64,000 bases of DNA from Nonomuraea africana (GTDB taxonomy: Bacteria; Actinomycetota; Actinomycetes; Streptosporangiales; Streptosporangiaceae), in the NCBI RefSeq assembly GCF_014873535.1, contig NZ_JADBEF010000001.1, forward strand, positions 7,688,001-7,752,000. The letters are read 5' to 3'. A model generated the notes under the pieces. It made no database searches and had not been told where the DNA came from. It saw only the letters and a list, made by a program, of their open reading frames with translations. Below are positions 30,834-38,883 of this stretch, piece after piece. Made by a program: the position numbers and the translations under genes. Numbering within the stretch: position 1 is the first letter of the stretch; each line of letters begins with the position of its first letter.

Positions 30834-33131
30834 ATGGCATCGGGCAGATCCATACGATTCAAGATCGCCACTCTGCTCGTCGTCCCCCTGGTGTCGCTGG
30901 TGGCGCTATGGGGGTTCGCGGCCAGCACCACCGCCGGTGAGGCTTTCAACCTGCTGAAAGTCGACACCATCTGGTCCGGCGTGATCAACGACGCCGACAT
31001 CCTGGTGTACAACCTCCAGCAGGAGCGGCTCGCCTCCGCCGAGCGGATGGCGGGCGGCGCGACGGCGCGCGGCGCCCTGGCCGCCGCGCGCGCGAACACC
31101 GACAAGGTCCGCAGATCCCTCACGCGGAGCGCGAACTCCGACGACACCCAGGCCGTGCTCACCCATGACATGCAGGCGCAGCTCAGGGTGGCCTTCGCGC
31201 AGGCCGACCGGCTGGGCGAGATCAGGCGCCTGGTGGACGAGGGCAGGCAGACGCCCTCGCGGCTGGTGGCCGACTACGCGGCGATCTCCGACGCGATCTA
31301 CCGCCTCTACGGAACCTTCGCCCTCAGCACCGACGTCACCCTCTACCAGCAGGCCACCGGCCTGATCGCGGCGGACCAGGCGCGGGAGCTGCTGCACCGC
31401 CAGCACACGCTCGTCGTCGCCTCGGGCGGCGTCCTGGCCCCCGCTGACCGCGAGCTCATGGCCAAGCTGGAGGGCGCGCGCACGCTGCAGTTCGAGCGGG
31501 CGAGGATCGAGCTCGACGGCGAGCTGCGCAGGCCGTTCGACACGCTGGCGGGCTCGGCGCCGTACCTCACGATGCAGGGCGCGATCAGCTCGCTCCTCTC
31601 CGGCGGCACGACGGACGTGGCGGAGTGGCGCGCCCCGGCCGACCTCGTGCTCAAGAACTACACCAACGGCACCTGGGACGCCGGCGACCTGCTGCTGGCC
31701 AGGATGGAGCCGGCCGGCATGTCGATCCTGACGCGCGCGGTCGTGGCGGGCGTGCTGGGGCTCATCGCGGTCGCCTTCTCGATCTTCATCTCCATCAGGG
31801 TCGGCAGGGTCGTCACCACCGAGCTGGCGACGCTCCGCCGTACCGCTCTGGAGCTGGCGGAGATCCGGCTGCCGCGGGTGGTGGCGCGGCTGCGCGGAGG
31901 GGAGAGCGTCGACGTGGCGGCGGAGGCGCCGCCGATCGACGTCCCGCCCACGGCCACCAGCGAGATCAGGGACCTGGCCACCGCCTTCGACACCGTGCAG
32001 AGCACCGCGGTGGAGGCCGCCGTCGAGCAGGCCAGGTTGCGCGAGGGCGTCGCGCTGGCCCTGCGTAACCTCGCCAGGCGCAGCCAGGGGCTGCTCCAGC
32101 GCCAGCTCAAGCTCCTGGACGGCATGCAGCGCGAGGCCGAGGACCCCGACGCGCTGGAGAGCCTGTTCAAGCTCGACCACCTCACCACCCGCATGCGCCG
32201 CCACGCCGAGGGCCTGGTGCTGCTGTCCGGCGGTACGGCGGGCCGCAAGTGGCGCGGCACCATTCCCGTCGAGGACGTGCTGAACGGCGCCGCCGCCCAG
32301 GTCGAGGACTACACCAGGGTCCGCGTCTACCCGATGCCCGAGTGCGGCGTCTCGGGCGCCGCCGTCGCCGACCTGATGCACCTGTTCGCCGAGCTCATCG
32401 AGAACGCCGCCCAGTTCTCCTCGCCGGAGAACGAGGTCTCGATCAGGGGCGAGCTGGTCGGCAGGGGCTACGCGATCGAGATCGAGGACCGCGGGCTCGG
32501 CCTGTCCGTGCAGGAGCGGCAGGCGATCAACGAACGGCTGGCCGGCCCGCAGCAGTTCGACGCCTCGCAGACCGAGCGGCTCGGCTTCGCGGTGGTCGGC
32601 CTGCTGGCCGCCAGGCACGGTGTCGCGGTGACGCTCAAGCAGTCGCCGTACGGGGGAACGACGGCGATCGTGCTGCTGCCCAACGCGCTCACCGAGCCGC
32701 TGGCGGCGATCGAGGGGCCGCCGGATCGGGTGGTGAGCCCGATCAACAAGAGGGAGGGCGCGGCGGACCTGCCGCGCAGGACGCGCACCTCCCGCCGGGT
32801 GGACGTCAAGGTCGAGCGCGTCGACCGGCAGGAGCCGGTGGTCGTCAGGGGGCCGTTCGAGGACGCCAAGCCCAGGGGCCCGTTCGAGGCGGTCACGAGC
32901 ATGCCGCTGAACGCCCCGGTCGTCGAGGAGGCTCCCGCGGTGCTGCCCCGCAGGATCCGGCGCACCAACCTGCCTTCTCGCCTGGCCTCTTCCACGTCCC
33001 CCCAGCAGGAACCCGCAGGGGAGCGCGCCGCCGACGAGCGCTCGCCCGAGGAGACCAGGGCGCTGCTGTCGTCCCTGCAGTCGGGTTGGCAGCGCGGGCG
33101 TCAGGACAGCGAACAGGATGGGGGAGCATGA
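30834..33131 (+). CDS. cvnA: Conservon sensor kinase-like protein CvnA (nitrate-sensing type), first copy
   Basis: The 765-residue protein has a transmembrane helix at residues 11-33 (FKIATLLVVPLVSLVALWGF), an external NIT-type sensing domain to about residue 295, a second helix (LTRAVVAGVLGLIAVAFSIFISI), then HAMP-like and coiled regions. The HATPase_c domain has the N box FAELIENAAQFSSPE and the G box IEDRGLGL. FKLDHLTTRMRRHAEGL is the expected dimer/His region. A 150-residue disordered tail follows. CvnA proteins work with CvnB, C and D in a G-protein-like complex. It overlaps cvnC by 4 bases. Confidence 0.92.
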   Translation: MASGRSIRFKIATLLVVPLVSLVALWGFAASTTAGEAFNLLKVDTIWSGVINDADILVYNLQQERLASAERMAGGATARGALAAARANTDKVRRSLTRSANSDDTQAVLTHDMQAQLRVAFAQADRLGEIRRLVDEGRQTPSRLVADYAAISDAIYRLYGTFALSTDVTLYQQATGLIAADQARELLHRQHTLVVASGGVLAPADRELMAKLEGARTLQFERARIELDGELRRPFDTLAGSAPYLTMQGAISSLLSGGTTDVAEWRAPADLVLKNYTNGTWDAGDLLLARMEPAGMSILTRAVVAGVLGLIAVAFSIFISIRVGRVVTTELATLRRTALELAEIRLPRVVARLRGGESVDVAAEAPPIDVPPTATSEIRDLATAFDTVQSTAVEAAVEQARLREGVALALRNLARRSQGLLQRQLKLLDGMQREAEDPDALESLFKLDHLTTRMRRHAEGLVLLSGGTAGRKWRGTIPVEDVLNGAAAQVEDYTRVRVYPMPECGVSGAAVADLMHLFAELIENAAQFSSPENEVSIRGELVGRGYAIEIEDRGLGLSVQERQAINERLAGPQQFDASQTERLGFAVVGLLAARHGVAVTLKQSPYGGTTAIVLLPNALTEPLAAIEGPPDRVVSPINKREGAADLPRRTRTSRRVDVKVERVDRQEPVVVRGPFEDAKPRGPFEAVTSMPLNAPVVEEAPAVLPRRIRRTNLPSRLASSTSPQQEPAGERAADERSPEETRALLSSLQSGWQRGRQDSEQDGGA

Positions 33132-33502
33132 GCGAGATGGAGTGGGTGGACGAGGAGGCCGGGCCCGTCGTCCGGCCGTACGCGATGACCAGGGGCCGGA
33201 CGAGGCCCTCCTCCACCGCACTCGACCTGCTGGCAGTGATCTCCTCGACGGGCGCGCCCGTCCCCTCCCAGGCCGACCTGGGCTCGCAGCACCGGCGGCT
33301 GCTCGATCACGTGACGCTGGGCCGTACCGGGCCGCTCGTGGAGGTCGCGTCGGAGACGGGGCTGCCGGTCGGCGTGGTGCGGGTGCTGCTGAGCGACCTG
33401 ATGGACCACGGGCTGATCCTGGTGCGGCCGCCGGTGCCGGCGGCCGCCTCTCCGACGGAGAGCCTGCTGCGCGAGGTGATCAGCGGGCTCCGGGCGCTGT
33501 GA
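33128..33502 (+). CDS. cvnC: Conservon protein CvnC (DUF742), first copy
   Basis: The 124-residue DUF742 protein has the signature VDEEAGPVVRPYAMTRGRTRP and a winged-helix core (VASETGLPVGVVRVLLSDLMDHGLILV), ending SLLREVISGLRAL. ATG 33128 overlaps the cvnA stop. It directly follows cvnA; the roadblock gene cvnB that normally lies between them is absent. It ends inside the convergent cvnD gene (23-base overlap), and no plus-strand cvnD follows. Confidence 0.92.
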   Translation: MSEMEWVDEEAGPVVRPYAMTRGRTRPSSTALDLLAVISSTGAPVPSQADLGSQHRRLLDHVTLGRTGPLVEVASETGLPVGVVRVLLSDLMDHGLILVRPPVPAAASPTESLLREVISGLRAL

Positions 33503-34058
33503 GGGTCCTGAGTGAGTGCTCGACCAGCGCGATCATGACCTCCTTGGCGGAGGCGCGCCTGCGGACGTCACAGAGGAGCACGGGGACGTCGTCGTCCAGA
33601 TCGAGCGCGATCCGCACGTCCTCGACGCTGTGGGTGGCCGCGCCGTCGAAGCAGTTGACCGCCACCACGAACGGTGTGCCGCGCTGCTCGAAATAGTCGA
33701 TCGAGGGGAAGCAGTCGGTGAGCCGCCTGGTGTCGGCGATCACGACGGCGCCGAGCGCGCCGTAGGACAGCTCGTCCCACATGAACCAGAAGCGTTCCTG
33801 CCCCGGCGTGCCGAACAGGTAGACCACCAGGCCGTCGCGGATGGTGATCCGGCCGAAGTCCATCGCCACCGTGGTGGTGGTCTTGCCCTCCACGCCGTCG
33901 AGGTCGTCGACGCCGACACCGATGTCGGACAGCACCTCTTCCGTGCGCAGCGGCTTGATCTCGCTGATCGCGCCGACCAGGGTGGTCTTCCCCACGCCGA
34001 AGCCGCCGGCGATGAGGATCTTCAGCGCAACGGGATCCTCAGAGAGCCCGGAGTCCAT
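33480..34058 (-). CDS. cvnD: Conservon small GTPase CvnD
   Basis: The 192-residue Ras-like GTPase has the P-loop GGFGVGKTTLV, switch region TTTTVAMDFG, G3-like LFGTPGQERFWFMWDEL and base-recognition VVAVNCFDGA in place of NKxD, a Cvn hallmark. It cycles GTP/GDP in complex with CvnA, B and C at the membrane. Its start overlaps the end of cvnC by 20 bases. It is the only cvnD in the window and converges with the incomplete plus-strand conservon. Confidence 0.93.
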   Translation of the reverse strand: MDSGLSEDPVALKILIAGGFGVGKTTLVGAISEIKPLRTEEVLSDIGVGVDDLDGVEGKTTTTVAMDFGRITIRDGLVVYLFGTPGQERFWFMWDELSYGALGAVVIADTRRLTDCFPSIDYFEQRGTPFVVAVNCFDGAATHSVEDVRIALDLDDDVPVLLCDVRRRASAKEVMIALVEHSLRTLTAPGAR

Positions 34059-34395
34059 TGATCACTTCCTTGAGAATGCGCTCGCTCGGGCGCGGCCCTG
34101 CCGAGGAGGGGGACGATACCGATACGAGGCCGTTGTCACGCAGGTCGCCGAGTAAGACCCGGACGACGCCGACCGGCAGGTCGAGTTCGGCGGCCACGTC
34201 GGCCACCGAGATGGGGGTGTTGGCCGCGCGCAGGATCGCCTCCTGCTCGGGCCCGAGGCCCGCGACGGGCGGCTCGCCCGTCGCGGTCACCATGGCGATG
34301 AGGTCGAGCTTCTCCCCCGAGGAGCGCGTCCGCCCGCGGATGAGAGCATACGGGCGGACGAAGGGTCCTGCCTCCTCGTCCATCCACTGGTTCAT
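34039..34395 (-). CDS. cvnC: Conservon protein CvnC (DUF742), second copy
   Basis: The 118-residue DUF742 protein (MDEEAGPFVRPYALIRGRTRSS, ISVADVAAELDLPVGVVRVLLGDLRDNGLV, ERILKEVINGLRAL) is clearly a paralogue of the plus-strand copy. Its ATG overlaps the cvnB stop by 4 bases. It forms the third gene of a complete conservon and is thought to link the GTPase to the sensor. Confidence 0.93.
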   Translation of the reverse strand: MNQWMDEEAGPFVRPYALIRGRTRSSGEKLDLIAMVTATGEPPVAGLGPEQEAILRAANTPISVADVAAELDLPVGVVRVLLGDLRDNGLVSVSSPSSAGPRPSERILKEVINGLRAL

Positions 34396-34793
34396 GACAC
34401 GCGAGGATTAGTCGAGATGTGCTGCCCGACCCGCTTGACCAGCATCGCCATCTCGTAGGCCACGTGGCCGACGTCGGCGTCCGAGTTGGCCAGGACGGCC
34501 AGGCAGGTGCCCTGCCCCGCGGCGGTGACGAACAGGAACGCCGACTCCATCTCCACGATGGTCTGGCGCACGTCACCTCCGCCGAAGTGCCGCCCCGCGC
34601 CGCGGGCGAGGCTCTGGAATCCGGCCGCGACCGCCGACAGGTGCTCGGCGTCCTCGCGGGTGAGCCCGCGTGAGTAGCCGACGGCCAGGCCGTCGGTGGA
34701 CAGGATCACCGCCTGCCTGACGGCGCCCACCCTGGTCGTGAGGTCGTCGAGGAGCCAGCTCAGCTCGCCGCTGTTCGTGGTGGGTGTCGTCAT
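34392..34793 (-). CDS. cvnB: Conservon roadblock/LC7 protein CvnB
   Basis: The 133-residue roadblock-fold protein has the typical order ELSWLLDDLTTRVGAVRQAVILSTDGLAVGYSRGL, SAVAAGFQSLARGAGRHFGGG, then SAFLFVTAAGQGTCLAVL. In the MglB-like role it regulates the nucleotide state of CvnD. ATG 34793 overlaps the cvnA stop by 4 bases. No second cvnB exists beside the plus-strand conservon. Confidence 0.93.
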   Translation of the reverse strand: MTTPTTNSGELSWLLDDLTTRVGAVRQAVILSTDGLAVGYSRGLTREDAEHLSAVAAGFQSLARGAGRHFGGGDVRQTIVEMESAFLFVTAAGQGTCLAVLANSDADVGHVAYEMAMLVKRVGQHISTNPRVS

Positions 34794-36892
34794 AGGTCCC
34801 CCTCCTGGGCTTCTTCTTCTCTGCCGCGCTGCGTGCCCCGCTGGAAGGCGGAGAACAGGTCGCGCACCTCGTCGGGCGATCTCTCGGGGCGCGGCTCCTG
34901 CTCGGGGGCCTTCAGCTGCGGGGCCAGGTTGGCCTGCCGTACCCGCCTTGGCAGGCCCTTGTGGGTCGTGGTCGTGCCGCCGACCAGCGCGAGCGGCTTC
35001 CTGTCACGTTTCGGAGCGTCGGCGGGCGGCAGCGCGGGCTGTTCCACCAGCAGTCCACGCGGGATCAGCACGATAGCGGTGGTTCCGCCGAACGGCGAGG
35101 CCCTGACGGTCACGCTCACACCGTGCCTGGCCGCGAGCCTCGCCACGACGAACAGTCCGAGCCTGTCGCTGTCGGCGAGGTCGAACTCCGGCGGGTCCAC
35201 GAGCAGCGCGTTGAGCCGGTCGTACTCCTCGGGGGCCAGTCCGAGGCCGCGGTCCTCGATCTCGATGGCGTAGCCGTTGCTGACCGAGTCGCCGCGGACC
35301 TGGACCGTGGTGTTGGGCGGGGAGTAGATGGTGGCGTTCTCCAGCAGCTCGGCCACCAGGTGGACCAGGTCGGCCGCGGCCGAGCCGTCCAGGGCGGCCG
35401 TGGGCATCGGCTGGACGCTGATCCTGGTGTAGTCCTCCACCTCGGCGGTCGCGGCCCTGACCACGTCGAGCGCGGGCACCGGCTGCCGCCACACCCGGCC
35501 CGGCGCGGAGCCCGACAGGATGATCAGGCCCTCCGCGTGCCTCCGCATGCGGGTGGTCAGGTGGTCGAGGCGGAAGAGGTCGTCCAGCTCGCCGGGGTCG
35601 TGGGTACGGCGCTGCATGCCGTCCAGGAGGGTGAGCTGGCGGTGCAGCAGGCCCTGCTTGCGCCTGGCCAGGTTGAGGAAGACCTGGCCGATGCCGCGCC
35701 GCAGGTTCGCCTGGCCGACGGCGGCCTCGACCGCGGTGCGCTGGACCGAGCCGAACGCCTTGGCCACGTCGAGGATCTCCGCCGCGCCGCTGACCTTGAG
35801 CGGGGGCGCTTCCTTCCTGACGTTGACCTCCTCGCCGCCGCGCAGTCTGGTGACGACGTGCGGGAGCCGTACCTCCGCCAGGTCGAGGGCGGCCGAGCGC
35901 AGGCCCGCGAGCTCCGACGAGAGGCGGCGCCCGAACCTCACGGAGATGACGATCGAGGCGATGACGGCCAGCAGGCCGACCCCGCCCGCCACCGCGATGC
36001 GGATCATGACCGTCGTGGCCACCGCGTCGGAACGCTCGGCGAGGATCTTCGCCGAGGCCGCGCCGAGCCTGTCCAGCTGCGCCGTCACGTCGGCGACCGG
36101 CTTGGTCCACTGCTCGGCGCGCGGGGGCGGCCCGCCGGTCGCGGCGACGCGCGCCTCCGCCAGCGCGAAGGCGGAGAAGGCCGCTCCCGCGAAGAACCTG
36201 TCGTACGGCCCGCGGAGCTCGGCGTCGAGCGTGGACAGCGCGCGGGCGTGCAGGAACTTGCGGGTGGCGACATACTCGGTGAAGGCCGCGGACTCGGCCT
36301 CGGTCATCTCGCCGTCGGCGAGCACGCCGCCGATCAGCGCGTTCTCCCTGGCGATGATCTCGCGGGCGTTGCTCATCGCCTGTATCGCGCCGGCCTGCTG
36401 GAAGATCGGCAGGTCGGGGACGGAGGTCAGCTGCTCGTACAGGCGGAACAGCGCGTCCATGAGCCTGTTGTAGCCGTTGAGGTTGGTCAGGCGGCTTTCG
36501 AGGCCGGTGTCGACCGAGGCGCGGATGGAGTCGAGCCTGTCGAGCTCCTGGGTGGTCTCGCGCAGGGCCGGGCGCAGCTGCTCGTCGTCGGCCTCGGCGA
36601 CGGCCGCGGTGAAGGCCTGGAGCGCGGTGTCGGTGCGCTCGCGCTGCGCGCCCAGGCTCTTGGCCCGCTTGCCGGAGGCCAGCGCGGAGTCGGCCCGCTC
36701 GGCCTGGAGCTGGAGTCCGAGGTCGGTGGAGGTGACGCCGAGGGTTTGGTACAGCCTGCCGGCACGAAGGAGGGCCTGGCCGTCGCCCACGGTCAGGTTG
36801 AGGACGAAGCCCCAGAGCGCGCTCAGGGACAGGAGCGGCAGGAGCAGCAATAAAAAGATCTTGAACCGAATCGACCGGTTTCTCGAGCGCAT
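34790..36892 (-). CDS. cvnA: Conservon sensor kinase-like protein CvnA, second copy
   Basis: The 700-residue protein starts at ATG 36892 (MRSRNRSIRFKIFLLLLLPLL), with a membrane helix, an external nitrate-sensing-type helical domain (about residues 45-290), a second helix (IRIAVAGGVGLLAVIASIVISV) and a HATPase_c domain (VAELLENATIYSPPN, IEDRGLGL). The pattern LARRKQGLLHRQLTLLDGMQ is shared with the first CvnA. The tail is disordered and Arg/Glu-rich. It leads the complete operon cvnA-B-C-D, with all junctions overlapping. Confidence 0.93.
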   Translation of the reverse strand: MRSRNRSIRFKIFLLLLLPLLSLSALWGFVLNLTVGDGQALLRAGRLYQTLGVTSTDLGLQLQAERADSALASGKRAKSLGAQRERTDTALQAFTAAVAEADDEQLRPALRETTQELDRLDSIRASVDTGLESRLTNLNGYNRLMDALFRLYEQLTSVPDLPIFQQAGAIQAMSNAREIIARENALIGGVLADGEMTEAESAAFTEYVATRKFLHARALSTLDAELRGPYDRFFAGAAFSAFALAEARVAATGGPPPRAEQWTKPVADVTAQLDRLGAASAKILAERSDAVATTVMIRIAVAGGVGLLAVIASIVISVRFGRRLSSELAGLRSAALDLAEVRLPHVVTRLRGGEEVNVRKEAPPLKVSGAAEILDVAKAFGSVQRTAVEAAVGQANLRRGIGQVFLNLARRKQGLLHRQLTLLDGMQRRTHDPGELDDLFRLDHLTTRMRRHAEGLIILSGSAPGRVWRQPVPALDVVRAATAEVEDYTRISVQPMPTAALDGSAAADLVHLVAELLENATIYSPPNTTVQVRGDSVSNGYAIEIEDRGLGLAPEEYDRLNALLVDPPEFDLADSDRLGLFVVARLAARHGVSVTVRASPFGGTTAIVLIPRGLLVEQPALPPADAPKRDRKPLALVGGTTTTHKGLPRRVRQANLAPQLKAPEQEPRPERSPDEVRDLFSAFQRGTQRGREEEAQEGDL

Positions 36893-37085
36893 GTCCCAAC
36901 CTCGGAGTACCGAGGCGATTCCCACGCTTTGTGGAAATACGCCTCGGAAGATCGCACAGGAGACTAGCACCGATAGTGGTGGTGGCGCAGTGGTGGAAGG
37001 TGATGTTTGGTGCGCCGATCCGCCCGCAAGGGTTCGGCCGCGCGTCACCCGGTGTTCTCCGTGGCCTGGCTAGGGTCCGTGGGCT

Positions 37086-38057
37086 GTGAGCGACAGGGAT
37101 CCCTACTTCGACAACGCCAAGTTCCTCGCCATCGTGCTCGTCGTCTGCGGGCACATGATCGAGGACCTGCGCGACGATCCGATCGCCCACGCGCTCTACT
37201 TCTACGTCTACGTCTTCCACATGCCGCTCTTCATCACGCTCAGCGGCTACCTGTCGAGGAACTTCACCTTCTCCAGCGGCAAGGCGCGCAAGCTGATCGC
37301 CACGCTCGCGGTGCCGTACGTGCTCTTCGAGCTGGCCTACTCGCTGCCCAGGCTGCTGCTGTACGGCAAGCTCGAGATCAGCCTGCTCGACCCGTACTAC
37401 CTCACGTGGTTCCTGATGTCGCTGTTCCTGTGGCGGCTGTCCACGCCGGTCTGGCAGCAGCTGCGCTGGCCCCTGGTCGTGGCGGTGGGGCTGTCGCTGC
37501 TGTCGGGCACGAGCGCGCTGCCCGACGAGCTGTCGATGAACCGCACGCTCGGCCTGCTGCCGTTCTACGTGCTGGGGCTGATGCTGCGGCCCGAGCACGT
37601 CGAGGTGTTGCGCAGGCCGTACCTGAAGGTCGTCGGGGCGGTCACGCTCGCGGCGGGGCTGGTGGCCGCGCTGCTGCTGCACGACGGCATCGCCACGGAG
37701 TGGATCAGGTGGCGGCACGCGAACGCGGCGATCGGGGTGGACGACCTGACCGGCAGCCTGGCCAGGCTCGGGATGCTGGCGGCGGGCGCGGTGCTGGTCG
37801 CCGCGTTCATGGCGGTGACGCCCTCGCGGCGGACCTGGTTCTCGGGGCTGGGCGCCGCGACGATGTACGCCTACCTGCTCCACGGGTTCGTGGTGAAGGC
37901 CGCCGAGCGGCTCGACCTCGGCGTGCCCGTGTCGATCGCGCTCGGCGTGGTCGTGGCGACCGTGCTGTGCACGCCGTCGGTGCGCGCGGCCTTCCACTGG
38001 GCGGTGGAGCCCAGGCTGTCGTGGGCGTTCACCGCTCTTCGACGACCCGTACGGTAG
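37086..38057 (+). CDS. Membrane acyltransferase (Acyltransferase_3 family)
   Basis: The 323-residue protein has about ten transmembrane helices. The family signature is at the start: DPYFDNAKFLAIVLVVCGHMIE with the conserved His, then YVYVFHMPLFITLSGYL. These enzymes O-acetylate or otherwise acylate sugars and lipids on the cell surface. GTG 37086 begins at the conserved end. Its 3' end overlaps the convergent prsW-like gene by 29 bases. The substrate is unknown. Confidence 0.88.
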   Translation: MSDRDPYFDNAKFLAIVLVVCGHMIEDLRDDPIAHALYFYVYVFHMPLFITLSGYLSRNFTFSSGKARKLIATLAVPYVLFELAYSLPRLLLYGKLEISLLDPYYLTWFLMSLFLWRLSTPVWQQLRWPLVVAVGLSLLSGTSALPDELSMNRTLGLLPFYVLGLMLRPEHVEVLRRPYLKVVGAVTLAAGLVAALLLHDGIATEWIRWRHANAAIGVDDLTGSLARLGMLAAGAVLVAAFMAVTPSRRTWFSGLGAATMYAYLLHGFVVKAAERLDLGVPVSIALGVVVATVLCTPSVRAAFHWAVEPRLSWAFTALRRPVR

Positions 38058-38883
38058 GACCGCGGGCGATGGCGCGCAGCCACAGCAGCCCGAGCACCGA
38101 GATGAGCAGCAGCCCGCCCCAGTCGATCGCGGTGTACAGGTGCACCTGCCCCTCGGTGACCCGCGGGACCCTGCCGATGCGCAGCTGGCTGAACTGCCAC
38201 GGCTTACCGGTGAACACCAGGGTGAGCCCGATGGCGATGGCGTGCATCGAGTCCCAGAGCGCGTGGAGCAGCGAGACACCGAGGTAGGTCGTGATCACCT
38301 TCCCGGTGAGGCGCTTGCCCGCCCCGAACAACACGCCGCCGATGATCGCCGTCCACAGGCCGTGGCCCACCGGCGCCAGGATGCCGCGCAGCACCTCGGT
38401 CTCCACCAGCTGGCGCAGCGACAGGCCGTCATTCGCGAACAGCGCGTTGAAGGCGTACCCCGCGCTCTCGAACGACGCGAACCCGAAGCCGACCGTCGCG
38501 CCGAGGACCAGACCGTCTCTCGTGGTGCGGGTCAGCATCTGCCTGGTCACGAAGAGCAGCGCGGCCAGCTTCACGCCCTCCTCGATGAGCCCGACGCCGA
38601 TGTAGATCACCAAGGACGGCTTGAGCAGCCAGGTCTCCAGGATCGAGGCCCCGAGCACGCCGAGCACGCCGCCGACGACGAAGCAGTTGAACAGCAGCTC
38701 GACCGTGATGTCGGCCGAGCGGGCCCGTGCGTAGGCCCAGACCACGAACGTTACGGGCACCAGGAAGCTGCCCAGCAGCACCAGCGTCGGGATGAGGGTG
38801 GAGTTGGCCGTCACCGTGGTGACGACGACCGTGGCCACCCAGAGTCCGAACCCGATCAGGAAGATCCTCAGCCACGGCGTCAC
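38029..38883 (-). CDS. PrsW-family intramembrane metalloprotease
   Basis: The 284-residue membrane protein has the PrsW/CPBP-like active-site motifs: IEEGVKLAAL with the Glu-Glu pair, FGFASFESAGYAF, GHGLWTAIIGG, and LLHALWDSMH, which supply the metal ligands. About eight helices. PrsW cleaves anti-sigma factors in Bacillus; the target here is unknown. GTG 38883 overlaps the stop of the upstream flavoprotein gene by 4 bases, so they are translated together. Confidence 0.87.
   Translation of the reverse strand: MTPWLRIFLIGFGLWVATVVVTTVTANSTLIPTLVLLGSFLVPVTFVVWAYARARSADITVELLFNCFVVGGVLGVLGASILETWLLKPSLVIYIGVGLIEEGVKLAALLFVTRQMLTRTTRDGLVLGATVGFGFASFESAGYAFNALFANDGLSLRQLVETEVLRGILAPVGHGLWTAIIGGVLFGAGKRLTGKVITTYLGVSLLHALWDSMHAIAIGLTLVFTGKPWQFSQLRIGRVPRVTEGQVHLYTAIDWGGLLLISVLGLLWLRAIARGPTVRVVEER

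Noticed and set aside
35004..38279. 1091-residue minus-strand open frame
   Set aside because: It overlaps cvnA in another frame and the acyltransferase on the other strand; it is rich in Arg, His and Pro with no domain.
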